A stretch of 64,000 bases of DNA from Reyranella sp. (GTDB lineage: Bacteria; Pseudomonadota; Alphaproteobacteria; Reyranellales; Reyranellaceae). The DNA lies in NCBI RefSeq assembly GCF_004297265.1, contig NZ_SCUT01000062.1:1-64000 (forward strand), in the 5' to 3' direction. The first letter of the stretch is position 1; every line of letters starts with the position of its first letter. Shown one piece after another: positions 25,360 through 35,875 of the stretch. Position numbers and translations under genes: made by a program. The notes beneath the pieces are model-generated. The model saw only the letters and a program-made list of their open reading frames with translations. It made no database searches and had not been told where the DNA came from.

Positions 25360-26168
25360 GCGAGCAACCCGTCAAGGAAGGCGAGCGCATCGCCAAGCGC
25401 CTGGCGCGCGCGGGCCTGTGCTCGCGCCGCGATGCCGAACGCTGGATCGCGGAAGGCCGCGTGAAGGTCGACGGCAAGGTGCTGGAGACACCGGCCTGCG
25501 TCGTCACCGACAGGAGCGCCATCGAGGTCGACGGCAAGCCCCTGCCCGCCGCCGACCGCGCGCGCATGTGGCGCTACCACAAGCCGCCGAGCGAGATGGT
25601 GACGGCGCGCGATCCCGAGGGACGTCGCACCATCTTCGAATCGCTGCCCAAGGGCATGCCGAGGGTCGTCACCGTCGGCCGCCTCGACTACTTCTCGGAA
25701 GGGCTGCTGCTGCTGACCAACGATGGCGGACTCGCCCGGCAGCTCGAACTGCCGGCCAACGGCTGGACGCGCCGCTACCGCGCCCGCGTGCACGGCACTG
25801 TCGACGAGGCAAAGCTGGCCGAGCTCGCCAACGGCATCACCATCGAGGGCGTGCGCTACGGTTCCATCCAGGCGAGCCTCGACCGCCAGCAGCGCTCCAA
25901 CGCCTGGATCGACATCGCGTTGACCGAAGGCAAGAACCGCGAGGTGCGCCGCGTGCTGGCCCATCTCGACCTGCCGGTGGTGCGCCTGATCCGCGTGGCC
26001 TTCGGGCCGTTCCATCTCGGCGAACTGGAGCGCGGCCAGGTCGACGAGATCCCGCCGCAGGCGCTCGAGAACCTGCTGGGCGTGAAGCGTCCGCCACGCA
26101 AGGAAGGCTGGGCCAAGCCCAAGCCGAAGCCCACGCCACCCCACGCCAAGCGTCGGCGGGCCGGATGA
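25356..26168 (+). CDS. 23S rRNA pseudouridine synthase, RluB/RsuA family
   Basis: A protein of 270 residues starting at GTG. An N-terminal S4 RNA-binding domain (RIAKRLARAGLCSRRDAERWIAEGRVKVDG) leads into the catalytic domain with the Asp in VGRLDYFSEGLLLLTNDG. Further motifs include RRYRARVHG and LTEGKNREVRRVLAHLDLPVVRLIRV. It probably isomerises uridine 2605-type positions of 23S rRNA (RluB); RluE or RsuA specificity cannot be excluded. The tail is lysine/proline rich (KPKPKPTPPHAKRRRAG), typical of RNA-binding extensions. The stop overlaps rsmD's start. Confidence 0.88.
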   Translation: MSEQPVKEGERIAKRLARAGLCSRRDAERWIAEGRVKVDGKVLETPACVVTDRSAIEVDGKPLPAADRARMWRYHKPPSEMVTARDPEGRRTIFESLPKGMPRVVTVGRLDYFSEGLLLLTNDGGLARQLELPANGWTRRYRARVHGTVDEAKLAELANGITIEGVRYGSIQASLDRQQRSNAWIDIALTEGKNREVRRVLAHLDLPVVRLIRVAFGPFHLGELERGQVDEIPPQALENLLGVKRPPRKEGWAKPKPKPTPPHAKRRRAG

Positions 26169-26743
26169 TCCGCATCATCGGCGGCAAGCATCGCGGCCGC
26201 ATGCTCGAAACACCGCCGGGCGATGCGACCCGGCCCACCGCGAACCGCGCTCGCGAGTCCTTGTTCAACATCCTGGTCCACGCGCGCTGGCGCGACGACG
26301 GGGACGGCGGCACATCGCCGCTGATCGATGCGCGCGTGCTCGATGCCTATGCCGGCTCCGGTGCGCTGGGGCTGGAAGCGCTGTCGCGCGGCGCGGCCCA
26401 TGTCACCTTCCTCGACAACGATGCCGCCGCGGTCAAGGCGATCGGCGAGAACCTGCGGAAGCTCGGCGAGACCGGCGCAGCCAAGGTCGTGCGCGCCGAT
26501 GCGACGCGGCCGCCGCCGTCGCGCGAGGCCTGCGACCTCGTCTTCCTCGATCCGCCCTATCGCTCGGGCCAGGCGCCTGCAGCCATCACCGCGCTCGCAA
26601 GCGCCGGCTGGATGACGCCGGGCTGCGTCGTCACGGTCGAGCTGGCGCACAACGAAGATCTGTCGCCGCCGGACGGCTTCGAGGCGATCGACGAACGCCG
26701 CTACGGCGCGGCCAAGATCGTGATCCTCAAGCGGAGCCCATGA
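26165..26743 (+). CDS. rsmD: 16S rRNA (guanine-N2)-methyltransferase RsmD
   Basis: A protein of 192 residues. MIRIIGGKHRGRMLETPPGD and RPTANRARESLFNIL are the RsmD start signature. Motif I is DAYAGSGALGLEALSRGA, and motif IV FLDPPYRSG is the N2-guanine methylation tetrapeptide. It methylates G966 of 16S rRNA during assembly of the 30S subunit. It follows the pseudouridine synthase with an ATGA overlap, a pairing of rRNA-modifying enzymes. Confidence 0.93.
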   Translation: MIRIIGGKHRGRMLETPPGDATRPTANRARESLFNILVHARWRDDGDGGTSPLIDARVLDAYAGSGALGLEALSRGAAHVTFLDNDAAAVKAIGENLRKLGETGAAKVVRADATRPPPSREACDLVFLDPPYRSGQAPAAITALASAGWMTPGCVVTVELAHNEDLSPPDGFEAIDERRYGAAKIVILKRSP

Positions 26744-26753
26744 AGCTCCCCTC

Positions 26754-27365
26754 ATGAAACTTGTTGCGCCCCTCTACATGCTGCGTCACGGCGAGACCGC
26801 CTGGAACACCGAGCGGCGGATGCAGGGCCACAAGAATTCCGACCTGACCCCGCGCGGGCGTGTCCAGGCACTGGCGATGGGCCGCACGCTCCGGCGCGAA
26901 CTCGAGCGCGAGCCCGGACCGACGATCTTCCTGCGCAGTCCGCTGGGACGCACGCGCGAGACGTCGGAGATCATCGGCCAGGAGCTGGGGCTTGCCTCCT
27001 CCAACTGGCGCGAGGACATGAGGCTGGCCGAACTTTCCTACGGCACGTGGGAAGGCTTCTCCTGGGCCGAGATCGAGATCGATCATCCGAACGCGCTCGC
27101 CGACTGGCGCGCCGACCCGCACGGCTACTGCCCGCCCGGCGGCGAGACGCACACCGATCTTCGCCTGCGCTGCGAGACCATGCTGGCGGACATCGCCGCC
27201 AGCAACACGCGCACCGTGGTGGTGAGCCACGGCGTGAGCGGCGCCGTCATGCGCGGCCTCCACCTCGGACTCGATGCGCGCGCCATGTTCGTTCTGGAGA
27301 AACCGCAGGACGCGTTCTTCCGCCTGCACGACGGCCGCGAACACCGGGTCACCTGCGACCTGTAG
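26754..27365 (+). CDS. Histidine phosphatase family protein
   Basis: A protein of 203 residues. The phosphoacceptor motif is LYMLRHGETAWN (RHGE at 11-14), followed by LTPRGRVQALAMG, SPLGRTRETSEIIG, LAELSYGTWEGFSWAEIE and the second catalytic His in VVVSHGVSGAVMRG. This is the cofactor-independent-looking phosphoglycerate-mutase/CobC-like phosphatase fold. The true substrate (a sugar phosphate, alpha-ribazole phosphate or other) cannot be told. It starts ten bases after rsmD and probably ends the operon. Confidence 0.85.
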   Translation: MKLVAPLYMLRHGETAWNTERRMQGHKNSDLTPRGRVQALAMGRTLRRELEREPGPTIFLRSPLGRTRETSEIIGQELGLASSNWREDMRLAELSYGTWEGFSWAEIEIDHPNALADWRADPHGYCPPGGETHTDLRLRCETMLADIAASNTRTVVVSHGVSGAVMRGLHLGLDARAMFVLEKPQDAFFRLHDGREHRVTCDL

Positions 27366-27396
27366 GGTCGAGCGAAGCTCGGCCCTTTAAGCGTCA

Positions 27397-27417
27397 GGAC
27401 ATCGCCTTGCGATGTCC
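27397..27417. terminator. Short perfect hairpin after the phosphatase gene
   Basis: GGACATCGC-CTT-GCGATGTCC is a 9-bp perfect stem with a three-base loop, 32 bases after the stop codon. There is no T run after it, so termination is only a possibility. Confidence 0.45.
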
Positions 27418-27539
27418 GGGAGCGCCGAAGAACGAGCGAACCCTCATGACCCCTCCGTCGCATAAGATGCGCCACCTCCCAATTTGAATGGGGAGGAGTG
27501 ATTCTTGATCGTAACAAGGTGCCGGCTATAAGCGCCGGC

Positions 27540-28937
27540 ATGAACGAGGAAGCGCAGACCGGGACGGCGAACCGGATGACGTGGGCCGAGGAAGCCCGCG
27601 CCACGCTCGTGCTCGCCTGGCCGCTCATCCTGACGAATCTCGCGCAGACCCTGATGACCGCGACCGACGTGGTGATGATGGGCTGGCTCGGCCCCGATGC
27701 GCTGGCCGCCGGCGCACTGGGTTCCAATCTCTATTTCGCGACCATGATCTTCGGCCTCGGTCTCACCACGGCCACGGCGCCGATGATTGCGCGCGAGCTC
27801 GGCCGCAAGGGGCACTCGGTGCGCGACGTGCGCCGCACGGTTCGCCAGGGCATGTGGATGGCGGCCGGCGTCACCGCGCCGATCTGGATCGTGCTGTGGC
27901 AGAGCGAGGCCATCCTGCTGGCGATCGGCCAGGAACCGGCCCTCGCCCGCGCGGCCGCCGGGTATGTCCGCGCCCTGCAATGGTCCCTGCTGCCGTTCTT
28001 CCTCTTCCTTGTGCTGCGCTCGTTCGTTTCGGCGCTGGAGCGGCCTCTCTGGGCGCTCGCGGCCGGCATCGCCGGCGTGGTCGCGAACGCGGCTGTCGCC
28101 TGGGTGCTGATCTTCGGCCATCTCGGCCTGCCGAAGCTCGGCCTGGTCGGTGCGGGCGTTGCCACGACGCTTGCCGACACGCTGATGTTCGCACTGCTCG
28201 CGGCCGTCATCCTCACCGACCGCCGGTTCCGCCGCTATCACCTGTTCGGCCGCTTCTGGCGCGCCGACTGGCCGCGCTTCCGCGAACTGTGGCATCTCGG
28301 CCTGCCGATCGGCGCGACCCTGGTCTTCGAGGTCGCCGTCTTCAACGGCGCCACGTTCCTGATGGGCCTGATCGGCGCGGCCGCACTGGCAGCCCATTCG
28401 ATCGCCATGCAGATCGCATCGCTCTCCTTCATGGTGCCGCTCGGGCTCGCGCAAGCCGCGACCGTGCGGGTCGGCCGCGCCTTCGGCGCACACGACAGGG
28501 AGGGCATCCGCCGTGCCGGCTGGACTGCCTATGCGATGGGCGTCGGCTTCATGGCGTTGACGGCGCTGGCGATGATCCTGGCGCCGCGCACGCTGGTCGG
28601 CGTGTTCCTCGATCTCGACGCGCCGGCCAACCTGCCCGTGATCGAACTGGCGGTGAGCTTCCTGATGGTCGCGGCGCTGTTCCAGGTGGCCGATGGCGGC
28701 CAGGCGGTGGCGGCCGGCATGCTGCGCGGCCTGCACGATACGAAGGTGCCCATGGTCTATGCCGGCATCGGCTACTGGGGCATCGGCCTGCTGCTGGGAG
28801 TCGGCCTCGCCTTCCAGGGCGGACTGGCCGGCTTCGGCCTGTGGATCGGCCTCGCCACCGGCCTCACCGTCGTGGCGCTGCTGCTGCTCGTGCGCTGGCT
28901 GCGACGCGAACGGCTGGGTCTCGTCAACCTCGCGTGA
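27540..28937 (+). CDS. MATE family efflux transporter
   Basis: A protein of 465 residues from the ATG at 27540; the open frame begins 14 codons earlier without a better ribosome site. Twelve hydrophobic segments in two homologous halves fit MATE: the first half has LAWPLILTNLAQTLMTATDVVMMGWLGPDALAAGALG, the second HLGLPIGATLVFEVAVFNGATFLMGLIGAAALAAHSIAMQI. NorM-type members export cationic drugs or metabolites in exchange for Na+ or H+. The substrate is unknown and a resistance role should not be assumed. It converges on the secreted-protein gene, with a 14-base overlap. Confidence 0.9.
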   Translation: MNEEAQTGTANRMTWAEEARATLVLAWPLILTNLAQTLMTATDVVMMGWLGPDALAAGALGSNLYFATMIFGLGLTTATAPMIARELGRKGHSVRDVRRTVRQGMWMAAGVTAPIWIVLWQSEAILLAIGQEPALARAAAGYVRALQWSLLPFFLFLVLRSFVSALERPLWALAAGIAGVVANAAVAWVLIFGHLGLPKLGLVGAGVATTLADTLMFALLAAVILTDRRFRRYHLFGRFWRADWPRFRELWHLGLPIGATLVFEVAVFNGATFLMGLIGAAALAAHSIAMQIASLSFMVPLGLAQAATVRVGRAFGAHDREGIRRAGWTAYAMGVGFMALTALAMILAPRTLVGVFLDLDAPANLPVIELAVSFLMVAALFQVADGGQAVAAGMLRGLHDTKVPMVYAGIGYWGIGLLLGVGLAFQGGLAGFGLWIGLATGLTVVALLLLVRWLRRERLGLVNLA

Positions 28938-29400
28938 GCCGCGCCGTCCGACGGCAGCCGCTGTTCTCGGTGACGACAAGGCCCGAGGCATCGCCGCGCG
29001 CGGTGAGCTGCATGCGCTGGTGAGTAGGGCCCTTCACCGAGGCGAGGCTCAGGAGATTGAACGGCGCCCCCACCTTGGCCACGCCGTGGATCTGCCACAG
29101 GCCGGGACCCGGTGGCGGCGGCGCCGACTTGTTGGGATTGGGCACCGGGCCGCGCGCCGTGGTGTCGTAGGCCGAGCCATCGACGAAGCCGGATTCGATC
29201 GTGAGCACGTAGTCGAGCGGCGCATTGCACGAGCCGCCATCGCTGGTGCCGCGCCACGTGCCGTCGAGCGGCGAGGCCGGCGCGGGCGTCGGTGCCCCCG
29301 ACGGCGGCACAGCACTGGGCGGTGCCGGCGCGCGATTCTGTGCAGACGCCGTGGATGCCGCGACGCCGGCGAGCAGTAGCAGCGCGAGGAATTTCTTCAT
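28924..29400 (-). CDS. Small secreted protein of unknown function
   Basis: A protein of 158 residues from the ATG at 29400, with a signal peptide (MKKFLALLLLAGVAASTASA). After a proline-rich linker comes a small domain with two cysteines: LDGTWRGTSDGGSCNAPLDYVLTIESGFVDG and VVTENSGCRRTARL. This looks like a lipocalin-like or 'DUF' beta-sandwich ending in a disulphide, but I do not recognise the family. Its start overlaps the mutL stop, so it is the last gene of the long minus-strand run. Confidence 0.65.
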   Translation of the reverse strand: MKKFLALLLLAGVAASTASAQNRAPAPPSAVPPSGAPTPAPASPLDGTWRGTSDGGSCNAPLDYVLTIESGFVDGSAYDTTARGPVPNPNKSAPPPPGPGLWQIHGVAKVGAPFNLLSLASVKGPTHQRMQLTARGDASGLVVTENSGCRRTARLTRG

Positions 29401-31214
29401 CGTCTTCCGAACAGCCGCTCGATGTCGGCCAGCTTGAGTTCGACATAGGTCGGGCGGCCATGATTGCACTGCCCGGAATGGGGCGTCGCCTCCATCTGGC
29501 GCAGCAGCGCGTTCATTTCCTCGACCGTGAGGCGGCGGCCGGCCCGTACCGAGGTGTGGCAGGCGAGCGTGCCGCAGACTTCCTCGACCTTCTCCTTGAG
29601 CGACAGATGATCGCCCATCTCGGCGAGTTCGTCGGCCAGGTCGCGCACCAGGCCCTGGATGTCGACCTCGCCCAGCACGGCCGGCGTCTCGCGCACCACC
29701 ACGGCGCCCAGGCCGAACGGCTCCAGCATCAGGCCCATGTCTGCGAGTTCCCCGGCGCGTTGTGCGAGGCGCCGAGCGCCGTCCTCGCCGATCTCGACGA
29801 CTTCCGGCAGCAGCAACGCCTGCCGCTTCACGCCCTCGGCCTCGAGCTGGTTCTTCAATCGCTCGTGCACCAGCCGCTCGTGCGCAGCATGCTGGTCGAC
29901 GATCACCACGCCCTGGTCGGTCTGCGCCACGATGTAGGTCTCGTGGAGCTGTGCCCGCGCCACGCCCAGCGGATAGTTGCCCGGCGCGATGTTTGCCGGC
30001 TGCTCTTCAACCCGGGCCGACAGGCCATCGAGCGGCGCCATGAACTGCATCGCCGCTTCGGCAAGCCCGCGCGGCACCGACGAGTAGTCGCCACCGTTGC
30101 CGTATCCACCACCCATGGGAAGCGGCGTCGAGAAACCCGTATGCGGGCGGAAGGCGCCGAGCGCGGCATCCGACACGGTCGTGCTGGCACGATGGCCCGC
30201 GGCCGACAACGCCGTGCGCAACGCACCGACGATCATGCCGCGCACGATGCCGGCATCGCGGAAGCGAACCTCGGTCTTGGCCGGGTGGACGTTGACGTCG
30301 ACCATCTCAGGTGGCGCTTCGAGGAACAGCGCCACCATGGGATGGCGGTCGCGCGCCAGGAAATCCTGGTAGGCGCCGCGCACCGCGCCGGCCAGCAGCT
30401 TGTCGCGCACCGGACGGCCGTTGACGAAGAGATACTGGTGCTGGCCGGTCGGCCGGTTGAGCGTCGGGAGGCCCGCGAAGCCGGTGAGCCGGAAACCCTC
30501 GCGATTGGCGTCGATCGCCACGGCATTGTCGGCGAACTCGCGTCCCATGATGGCGGCCAGCCGTTCCAGCCGCGCGGCATCGCCCGACAGGAGCGAGCCG
30601 TTGGCCGCCGCAAGATCGATCAGCGCGCGCTCCTCGCTCTCCAGCCGGAAGGCGACCTCGGGATGGGCCATGGCAAGCCGGCGCATCGCATCGGCGACAT
30701 GGCCCGACTCGGTGCGCGGCTCCTTCAGGAACTTGAGGCGCGCCGGCGTCGCGAAGAACAGTTCGCGCACTTCCACCCGCGTGCCTTGCGGATGTGCGGC
30801 GGGCCGCGGTTCGGCCTTGGCGCCGCCGTCGATCTCGAGACTCCAGGCGGTGTCGGCGCCGACGGGCCGCGAGGTGATGATGAAGCGGCTCACCGAGGCG
30901 ATCGAGGGCAGCGCCTCGCCGCGAAAGCCCAGGGTGCGGATGTCGGTCAGGTCGTCGTCGGGCAGCTTGGAGGTGCAGTGCCGCTCGACAGCAAGACGCA
31001 GCTCGTCGGGCGACATGCCGACGCCGTCGTCGACCACCGAGATGAAGGTGCGGCCGCCCTCCTTCAGGGTGACCGCGATCCGCCGTGCACCGGCGTCGAG
31101 TGCGTTCTCGACCAGCTCCTTCACCGCGCTCGCCGGACGCTCGACCACCTCACCGGCGGCGATGCGGTTGACGAGCGTCGAGGGCAGGCGACGCAGGGTT
31201 CGGGGGGCGCTCAT
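29397..31214 (-). CDS. mutL: DNA mismatch repair protein MutL
   Basis: A protein of 605 residues. The GHKL ATPase motifs are ELVENALDAGA, VVDDGVGMSPDEL and TLGFRGEALPSIASVS, followed by the transducer domain (ATPARLKFLK, VDVNVHPAKTEVRF). The C-terminal domain has the endonuclease motif VDQHAAHERLVHERL (DQHAxxExxxxE) and CNHGRPT, so it is a nicking, MutH-independent type. It couples MutS mismatch recognition to strand removal. It lies 12 bases after pgi on the minus strand. Confidence 0.95.
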   Translation of the reverse strand: MSAPRTLRRLPSTLVNRIAAGEVVERPASAVKELVENALDAGARRIAVTLKEGGRTFISVVDDGVGMSPDELRLAVERHCTSKLPDDDLTDIRTLGFRGEALPSIASVSRFIITSRPVGADTAWSLEIDGGAKAEPRPAAHPQGTRVEVRELFFATPARLKFLKEPRTESGHVADAMRRLAMAHPEVAFRLESEERALIDLAAANGSLLSGDAARLERLAAIMGREFADNAVAIDANREGFRLTGFAGLPTLNRPTGQHQYLFVNGRPVRDKLLAGAVRGAYQDFLARDRHPMVALFLEAPPEMVDVNVHPAKTEVRFRDAGIVRGMIVGALRTALSAAGHRASTTVSDAALGAFRPHTGFSTPLPMGGGYGNGGDYSSVPRGLAEAAMQFMAPLDGLSARVEEQPANIAPGNYPLGVARAQLHETYIVAQTDQGVVIVDQHAAHERLVHERLKNQLEAEGVKRQALLLPEVVEIGEDGARRLAQRAGELADMGLMLEPFGLGAVVVRETPAVLGEVDIQGLVRDLADELAEMGDHLSLKEKVEEVCGTLACHTSVRAGRRLTVEEMNALLRQMEATPHSGQCNHGRPTYVELKLADIERLFGRR

Positions 31215-31226
31215 GGCGCCATGAGT

Positions 31227-32534
<1,308 letters not shown>

Positions 32535-32547
32535 GGGAAGCCGATCC

Positions 32548-33873
32548 TCAGGGTTCGGGTGTGATACCGACAGGCTTGCCGACCACCACGGTGGTCAGCG
32601 CCTCGTCGCGCAGCAGGCGCCGCGCGACCTTGCGAACGTCGTCGAGCTTGACCGCGGCGATCAGCGCCCCGCGCCGCGTCAGGTGATCGGGCGACAGGCC
32701 GTCGATCTGCATGGAATGCAGCAGGCCCGCGATCGAGCCCGACGAATCGAGCGACAAGGCCAGGGCGCCCGTCAGGTAGATCCTGGCGTCGGTCAGCTCG
32801 GCCTCGCTGATGCCCTCGTTGCGCATCCGGCGCATCTCGGCACGGATCACCCTGATCGCCTCGGCGACCCTTTCGTTGGCGCTGCCCGTGGACATCACCA
32901 GCAGCGCAGCGCGCTTGTAGGTGCGCAGGCTACTCGACACGCTGTAGGCCAGCCCACGCTTCTCACGCACTTCGTTGAACAGCCGCGACTGCTGGCCGCC
33001 GCCGCCCAGAACATGGTTCAACACCAGCGCCGCATACCAGTCGGGATCGTCGCGCGGGATGCCGGGCAGCGCCATCAGCGCCGAGCTCTGCGGCACCGGC
33101 CGTTCGACAACGACGGTGCGCGGTGTGGTCGGCGGTACCCATTGCGGCGGCAGCATCGGGGGCGTGCCTGTCGGCAGGATGCCGAACGAGCGATCGAGCT
33201 GTCGTGCCAGTTCGGCCTCACCGATGTCGCCCACCGCAGCGACGATCAGGCTGTTGCGCAACAGCAGTTCCCCGGCCCGCTTCTTCAGGCGTTCGGGCGT
33301 GGCGGCCGCCAGGCCCTCGGGTGTGCCGTCGGGATCGGCGGCATAGGGATGGCCGGCGAACAGCGTCTCCATCAAGGTGCGGCCTGCCACCGAGCCCGGA
33401 CGCTGGGCCGCCTGGTTGATGCTGGCAATGGTCTGCGCGCGGCGCTGCGCCACCATATCGGGATCGAAACGCGGTTCGGTGAGAGCCAGGCGGAGCAACT
33501 CGAAGCCCTCGTCGCGATTGGCCGACAGGACACGCAGCGAACCGGTCAGCCGGTCGAGCGAAGCGTTGAAGCCCAGCGATGCGGCGGCATCCTCCTGTCG
33601 CTGGCGGAAGGCCTGCGCGTCCATCGATCCCGCGCCGTCGGTCAGCAGGCCCGCCATCAGGTCGGTGATGCCGGCCTGCCCCGCCGGATCGGTGGCGGTG
33701 CCGCCGGAGAACGAAAAGGAGAGCGCCACGACTGGCGTGCTCTTGTCCTCGACCAGCCAGGCCTTGATGCCGAGCGGGGTCGTGATTTCCTTGATCTCGA
33801 TCGCGCCCGCCACGGCGGGCATCAGGGCGAACAGGCCGGCGAGTGCGGCCGCGAGGAGACGCAGGCGCTTCAC
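32548..33873 (-). CDS. M16-family protein without zinc motif
   Basis: A protein of 441 residues starting at GTG, whose TG overlaps the previous gene's stop. It has a signal peptide (MKRLRLLAAALAGLFALMPA). It follows the insulinase fold with two halves (VVALSFSFSGGTATDPAGQAGITDLMAGLL; VERPVPQSSALMALPGIPRDDPDWYAALVLNHVLGGGG). However, the H-x-x-E-H zinc site of active M16 peptidases is replaced by a GITDLMAGL segment. Such inactive subunits pair with an active partner, as in mitochondrial processing peptidase; here the partner is the gene just upstream. It is probably periplasmic. Confidence 0.88.
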   Translation of the reverse strand: MKRLRLLAAALAGLFALMPAVAGAIEIKEITTPLGIKAWLVEDKSTPVVALSFSFSGGTATDPAGQAGITDLMAGLLTDGAGSMDAQAFRQRQEDAAASLGFNASLDRLTGSLRVLSANRDEGFELLRLALTEPRFDPDMVAQRRAQTIASINQAAQRPGSVAGRTLMETLFAGHPYAADPDGTPEGLAAATPERLKKRAGELLLRNSLIVAAVGDIGEAELARQLDRSFGILPTGTPPMLPPQWVPPTTPRTVVVERPVPQSSALMALPGIPRDDPDWYAALVLNHVLGGGGQQSRLFNEVREKRGLAYSVSSSLRTYKRAALLVMSTGSANERVAEAIRVIRAEMRRMRNEGISEAELTDARIYLTGALALSLDSSGSIAGLLHSMQIDGLSPDHLTRRGALIAAVKLDDVRKVARRLLRDEALTTVVVGKPVGITPEP

Positions 33874-35240
33874 CGGCTTCCCTCGGCGGGCGTGAGCAAT
33901 GCCGTGACGGCACCATCGTCGCGCCAGACATGCCGGGCGGCCGCCAGCACCTCGGCCGGCGTGACGGCGGAAATGCGCTGCGGCCAGGCGTCGACATCGG
34001 CCACTGTGCTGCCGGTGCTGAGCGCCGTGCCATAGATGCGCGGGCCGCTCGCCATCGAATCCTGCGAGTAGATGGCGGCCGCCAAGAGCTGGTTCTGCGC
34101 GCGCTCGACCTCCCCGGCCGTGACGCCGCCGTCGAGCAGCTTCTTCATCTCGGCCGTCACCGCCTCCTCGACGGCGGTCAGGCTGGTCGACTTCGCGGGA
34201 TGCACGCCGATGTCGAACGAGGTGAGGCCGAGGCTCGATGGGCCGTAGGATGCCCAGGCCGACAGGCCGACCTTGCGCTCTTCCACCAGGACCCGCGACA
34301 GGCGGCTGGTCTCGGTGCCACCGAACAGGCGGGCCAGCACCTGCAGCGCATAGGCATACTTCGTCTCACCGACGCGGTAGGACGGCGCCAGCCACAGCCG
34401 CGACCAGCGCGGCTCGACGACGCGTGCATCGGCGCGGATCACCTTCTGCGGCAGGTCGGTGCCGCCCTGCGAGGGACGCTGGCGCGGACCGATCTTGCGG
34501 CTGGCGATCGGCCCGTAGTGACGCTCCGCCAGCTTGCGCACCTGTTCCGTCGTGGTGTCGCCGGCCACGATCAGGACGGCGTTGTTGGGCGCGTAGTGGC
34601 GGCGATAGAAACCCGCGAGGTCGTTGACACCCAGCCGCTTGATGTCATCGACATAGCCGATGACCGGCATGGCATACGGCTTGTGGCGGCCGTAGAGCTG
34701 TTCGCGCACCGCTTCGTCGAGCAGCGACGCCGGCACGTTGTCGGTGCGCATGCGGCGTTCCTCGAGGATGACCTGCCGCTCGGGCACGATCTCGCGCTCG
34801 GTGATGTGCACGCCGGTCATCCGGTCGGCTTCCATGCGCATCACGAGGTCGAGCTGTTCGGCCGCGATGGTCTGGTGGTAGCCCGTCGAGTCGAAGGTGG
34901 TGTAGGCGTTGTCGCGGCCGCCGTTGCGCGAGACGATGCGCGAGAACTCGCCCGCGGGCACCTTGTCGGTGCCCTTGAACATCATGTGTTCGAGGAAGTG
35001 CGCGGCGCCGGTACGGCCGAACGTCTCATCGGCGCTGCCGACCTTGTAGACCACGACCTGGGTGACGATCGGCGCGCGCCGCGACGGCAGCACGATGGCC
35101 TGGAGGCCGTTGGCAAGCGTGAAGGTTTCGACGTTGCGCTTTCCGACGGCGAAAAGGTTCGCGAGCGCCGGGCCGGACGGCGAGAGGGCCGCGCCAGCGA
35201 GGAGGCCGCCGAGCAGGGCGCGGCGGCCGGGGAGCGGCAC
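33870..35240 (-). CDS. M16 zinc metallopeptidase
   Basis: A protein of 456 residues starting at GTG, five bases after the lipoprotein gene. The N-terminus is a Tat-like or Sec signal (LPGRRALLGGLLAGAALSPSG). The zinc motif HFLEH is at 81-85 in GAAHFLEHMMFKGTD, with the third ligand Glu about 70 residues later in a conserved helix. GLQAIVLPSRRAPIVTQVVVYKVGSADE precedes it. It is the catalytic half of the pair and probably degrades peptides in the periplasm. Its stop overlaps the inactive subunit's start. Confidence 0.92.
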   Translation of the reverse strand: MPLPGRRALLGGLLAGAALSPSGPALANLFAVGKRNVETFTLANGLQAIVLPSRRAPIVTQVVVYKVGSADETFGRTGAAHFLEHMMFKGTDKVPAGEFSRIVSRNGGRDNAYTTFDSTGYHQTIAAEQLDLVMRMEADRMTGVHITEREIVPERQVILEERRMRTDNVPASLLDEAVREQLYGRHKPYAMPVIGYVDDIKRLGVNDLAGFYRRHYAPNNAVLIVAGDTTTEQVRKLAERHYGPIASRKIGPRQRPSQGGTDLPQKVIRADARVVEPRWSRLWLAPSYRVGETKYAYALQVLARLFGGTETSRLSRVLVEERKVGLSAWASYGPSSLGLTSFDIGVHPAKSTSLTAVEEAVTAEMKKLLDGGVTAGEVERAQNQLLAAAIYSQDSMASGPRIYGTALSTGSTVADVDAWPQRISAVTPAEVLAAARHVWRDDGAVTALLTPAEGSR

Positions 35241-35245
35241 CGAAC

Positions 35246-35830
35246 TCAGAAGATACCTTCGAGCAGGCCGCGCTTGCGACGGGTGATCGTCGGCGTCGGC
35301 CCGGCGGCCGGCTGACCCGAGGCCTGGGCATCTCGGATCCTCTGCTGCTCCTTGGCCGGATCGACCAGCACGCCCGCCGGCGGCGAGTCCTGCCAGAAGA
35401 TCAGGCTGTCGATGAACGACTTGTCGCTCTCGGCCAGGGTCTTGGTGTCCGTATTGACCTGGCCCCTGATGTTGGGGTCGATGCCGCCCTTGCCGGCGCG
35501 GGCAACCAGCGCCTGCTCGGAGCTGCTACCCGACCGGACCGCGTCGGGACCGGCATTGACGCGGGCCTGGGTACGGCCGGCGAGCGCCGGCGACAGCGCC
35601 TCCTTGGCCTGGTCGGCGGGCGTGACTTCCTGGGGACGCGGCTCACCCGGCCGCGGCGGCCGCAGCTCGGCGTTGGGCGGCATGGTCAGCGGTGAATGCG
35701 AGACGATCTTGAACTCGTCGGGCGACGTCTTCTTGTTGGCGCCGATATTGTCGAACATGCCACACCCGCCCAGCGCGAGGGTGCTGCAGGCCAGGAGAGC
35801 CAATGGAATCGGGTGGAGAGTCGGTTTCAT
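35246..35830 (-). CDS. DUF3035 lipoprotein
   Basis: A protein of 194 residues with a lipoprotein signal: MKPTLHPIPLALLACSTLALGGCG, lipobox L-G-G-C. The mature part SPDEFKIVSHSPLTMPPNAELRPPRPGEPRPQEV is the DUF3035 signature, followed by a region with SFIDSLIFWQDSPPAGVLVDPAKE. In alphaproteobacteria this gene commonly lies between lspA and M16 peptidase genes, as here, and the function is unknown. It is presumably anchored to the outer or inner membrane and processed by the neighbouring LspA. Confidence 0.85.
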   Translation of the reverse strand: MKPTLHPIPLALLACSTLALGGCGMFDNIGANKKTSPDEFKIVSHSPLTMPPNAELRPPRPGEPRPQEVTPADQAKEALSPALAGRTQARVNAGPDAVRSGSSSEQALVARAGKGGIDPNIRGQVNTDTKTLAESDKSFIDSLIFWQDSPPAGVLVDPAKEQQRIRDAQASGQPAAGPTPTITRRKRGLLEGIF

Positions 35831-35875
35831 CGTCCGTCCTTGGTCGTGAACTTTTGTCTGCCGATCATGGCCGCT

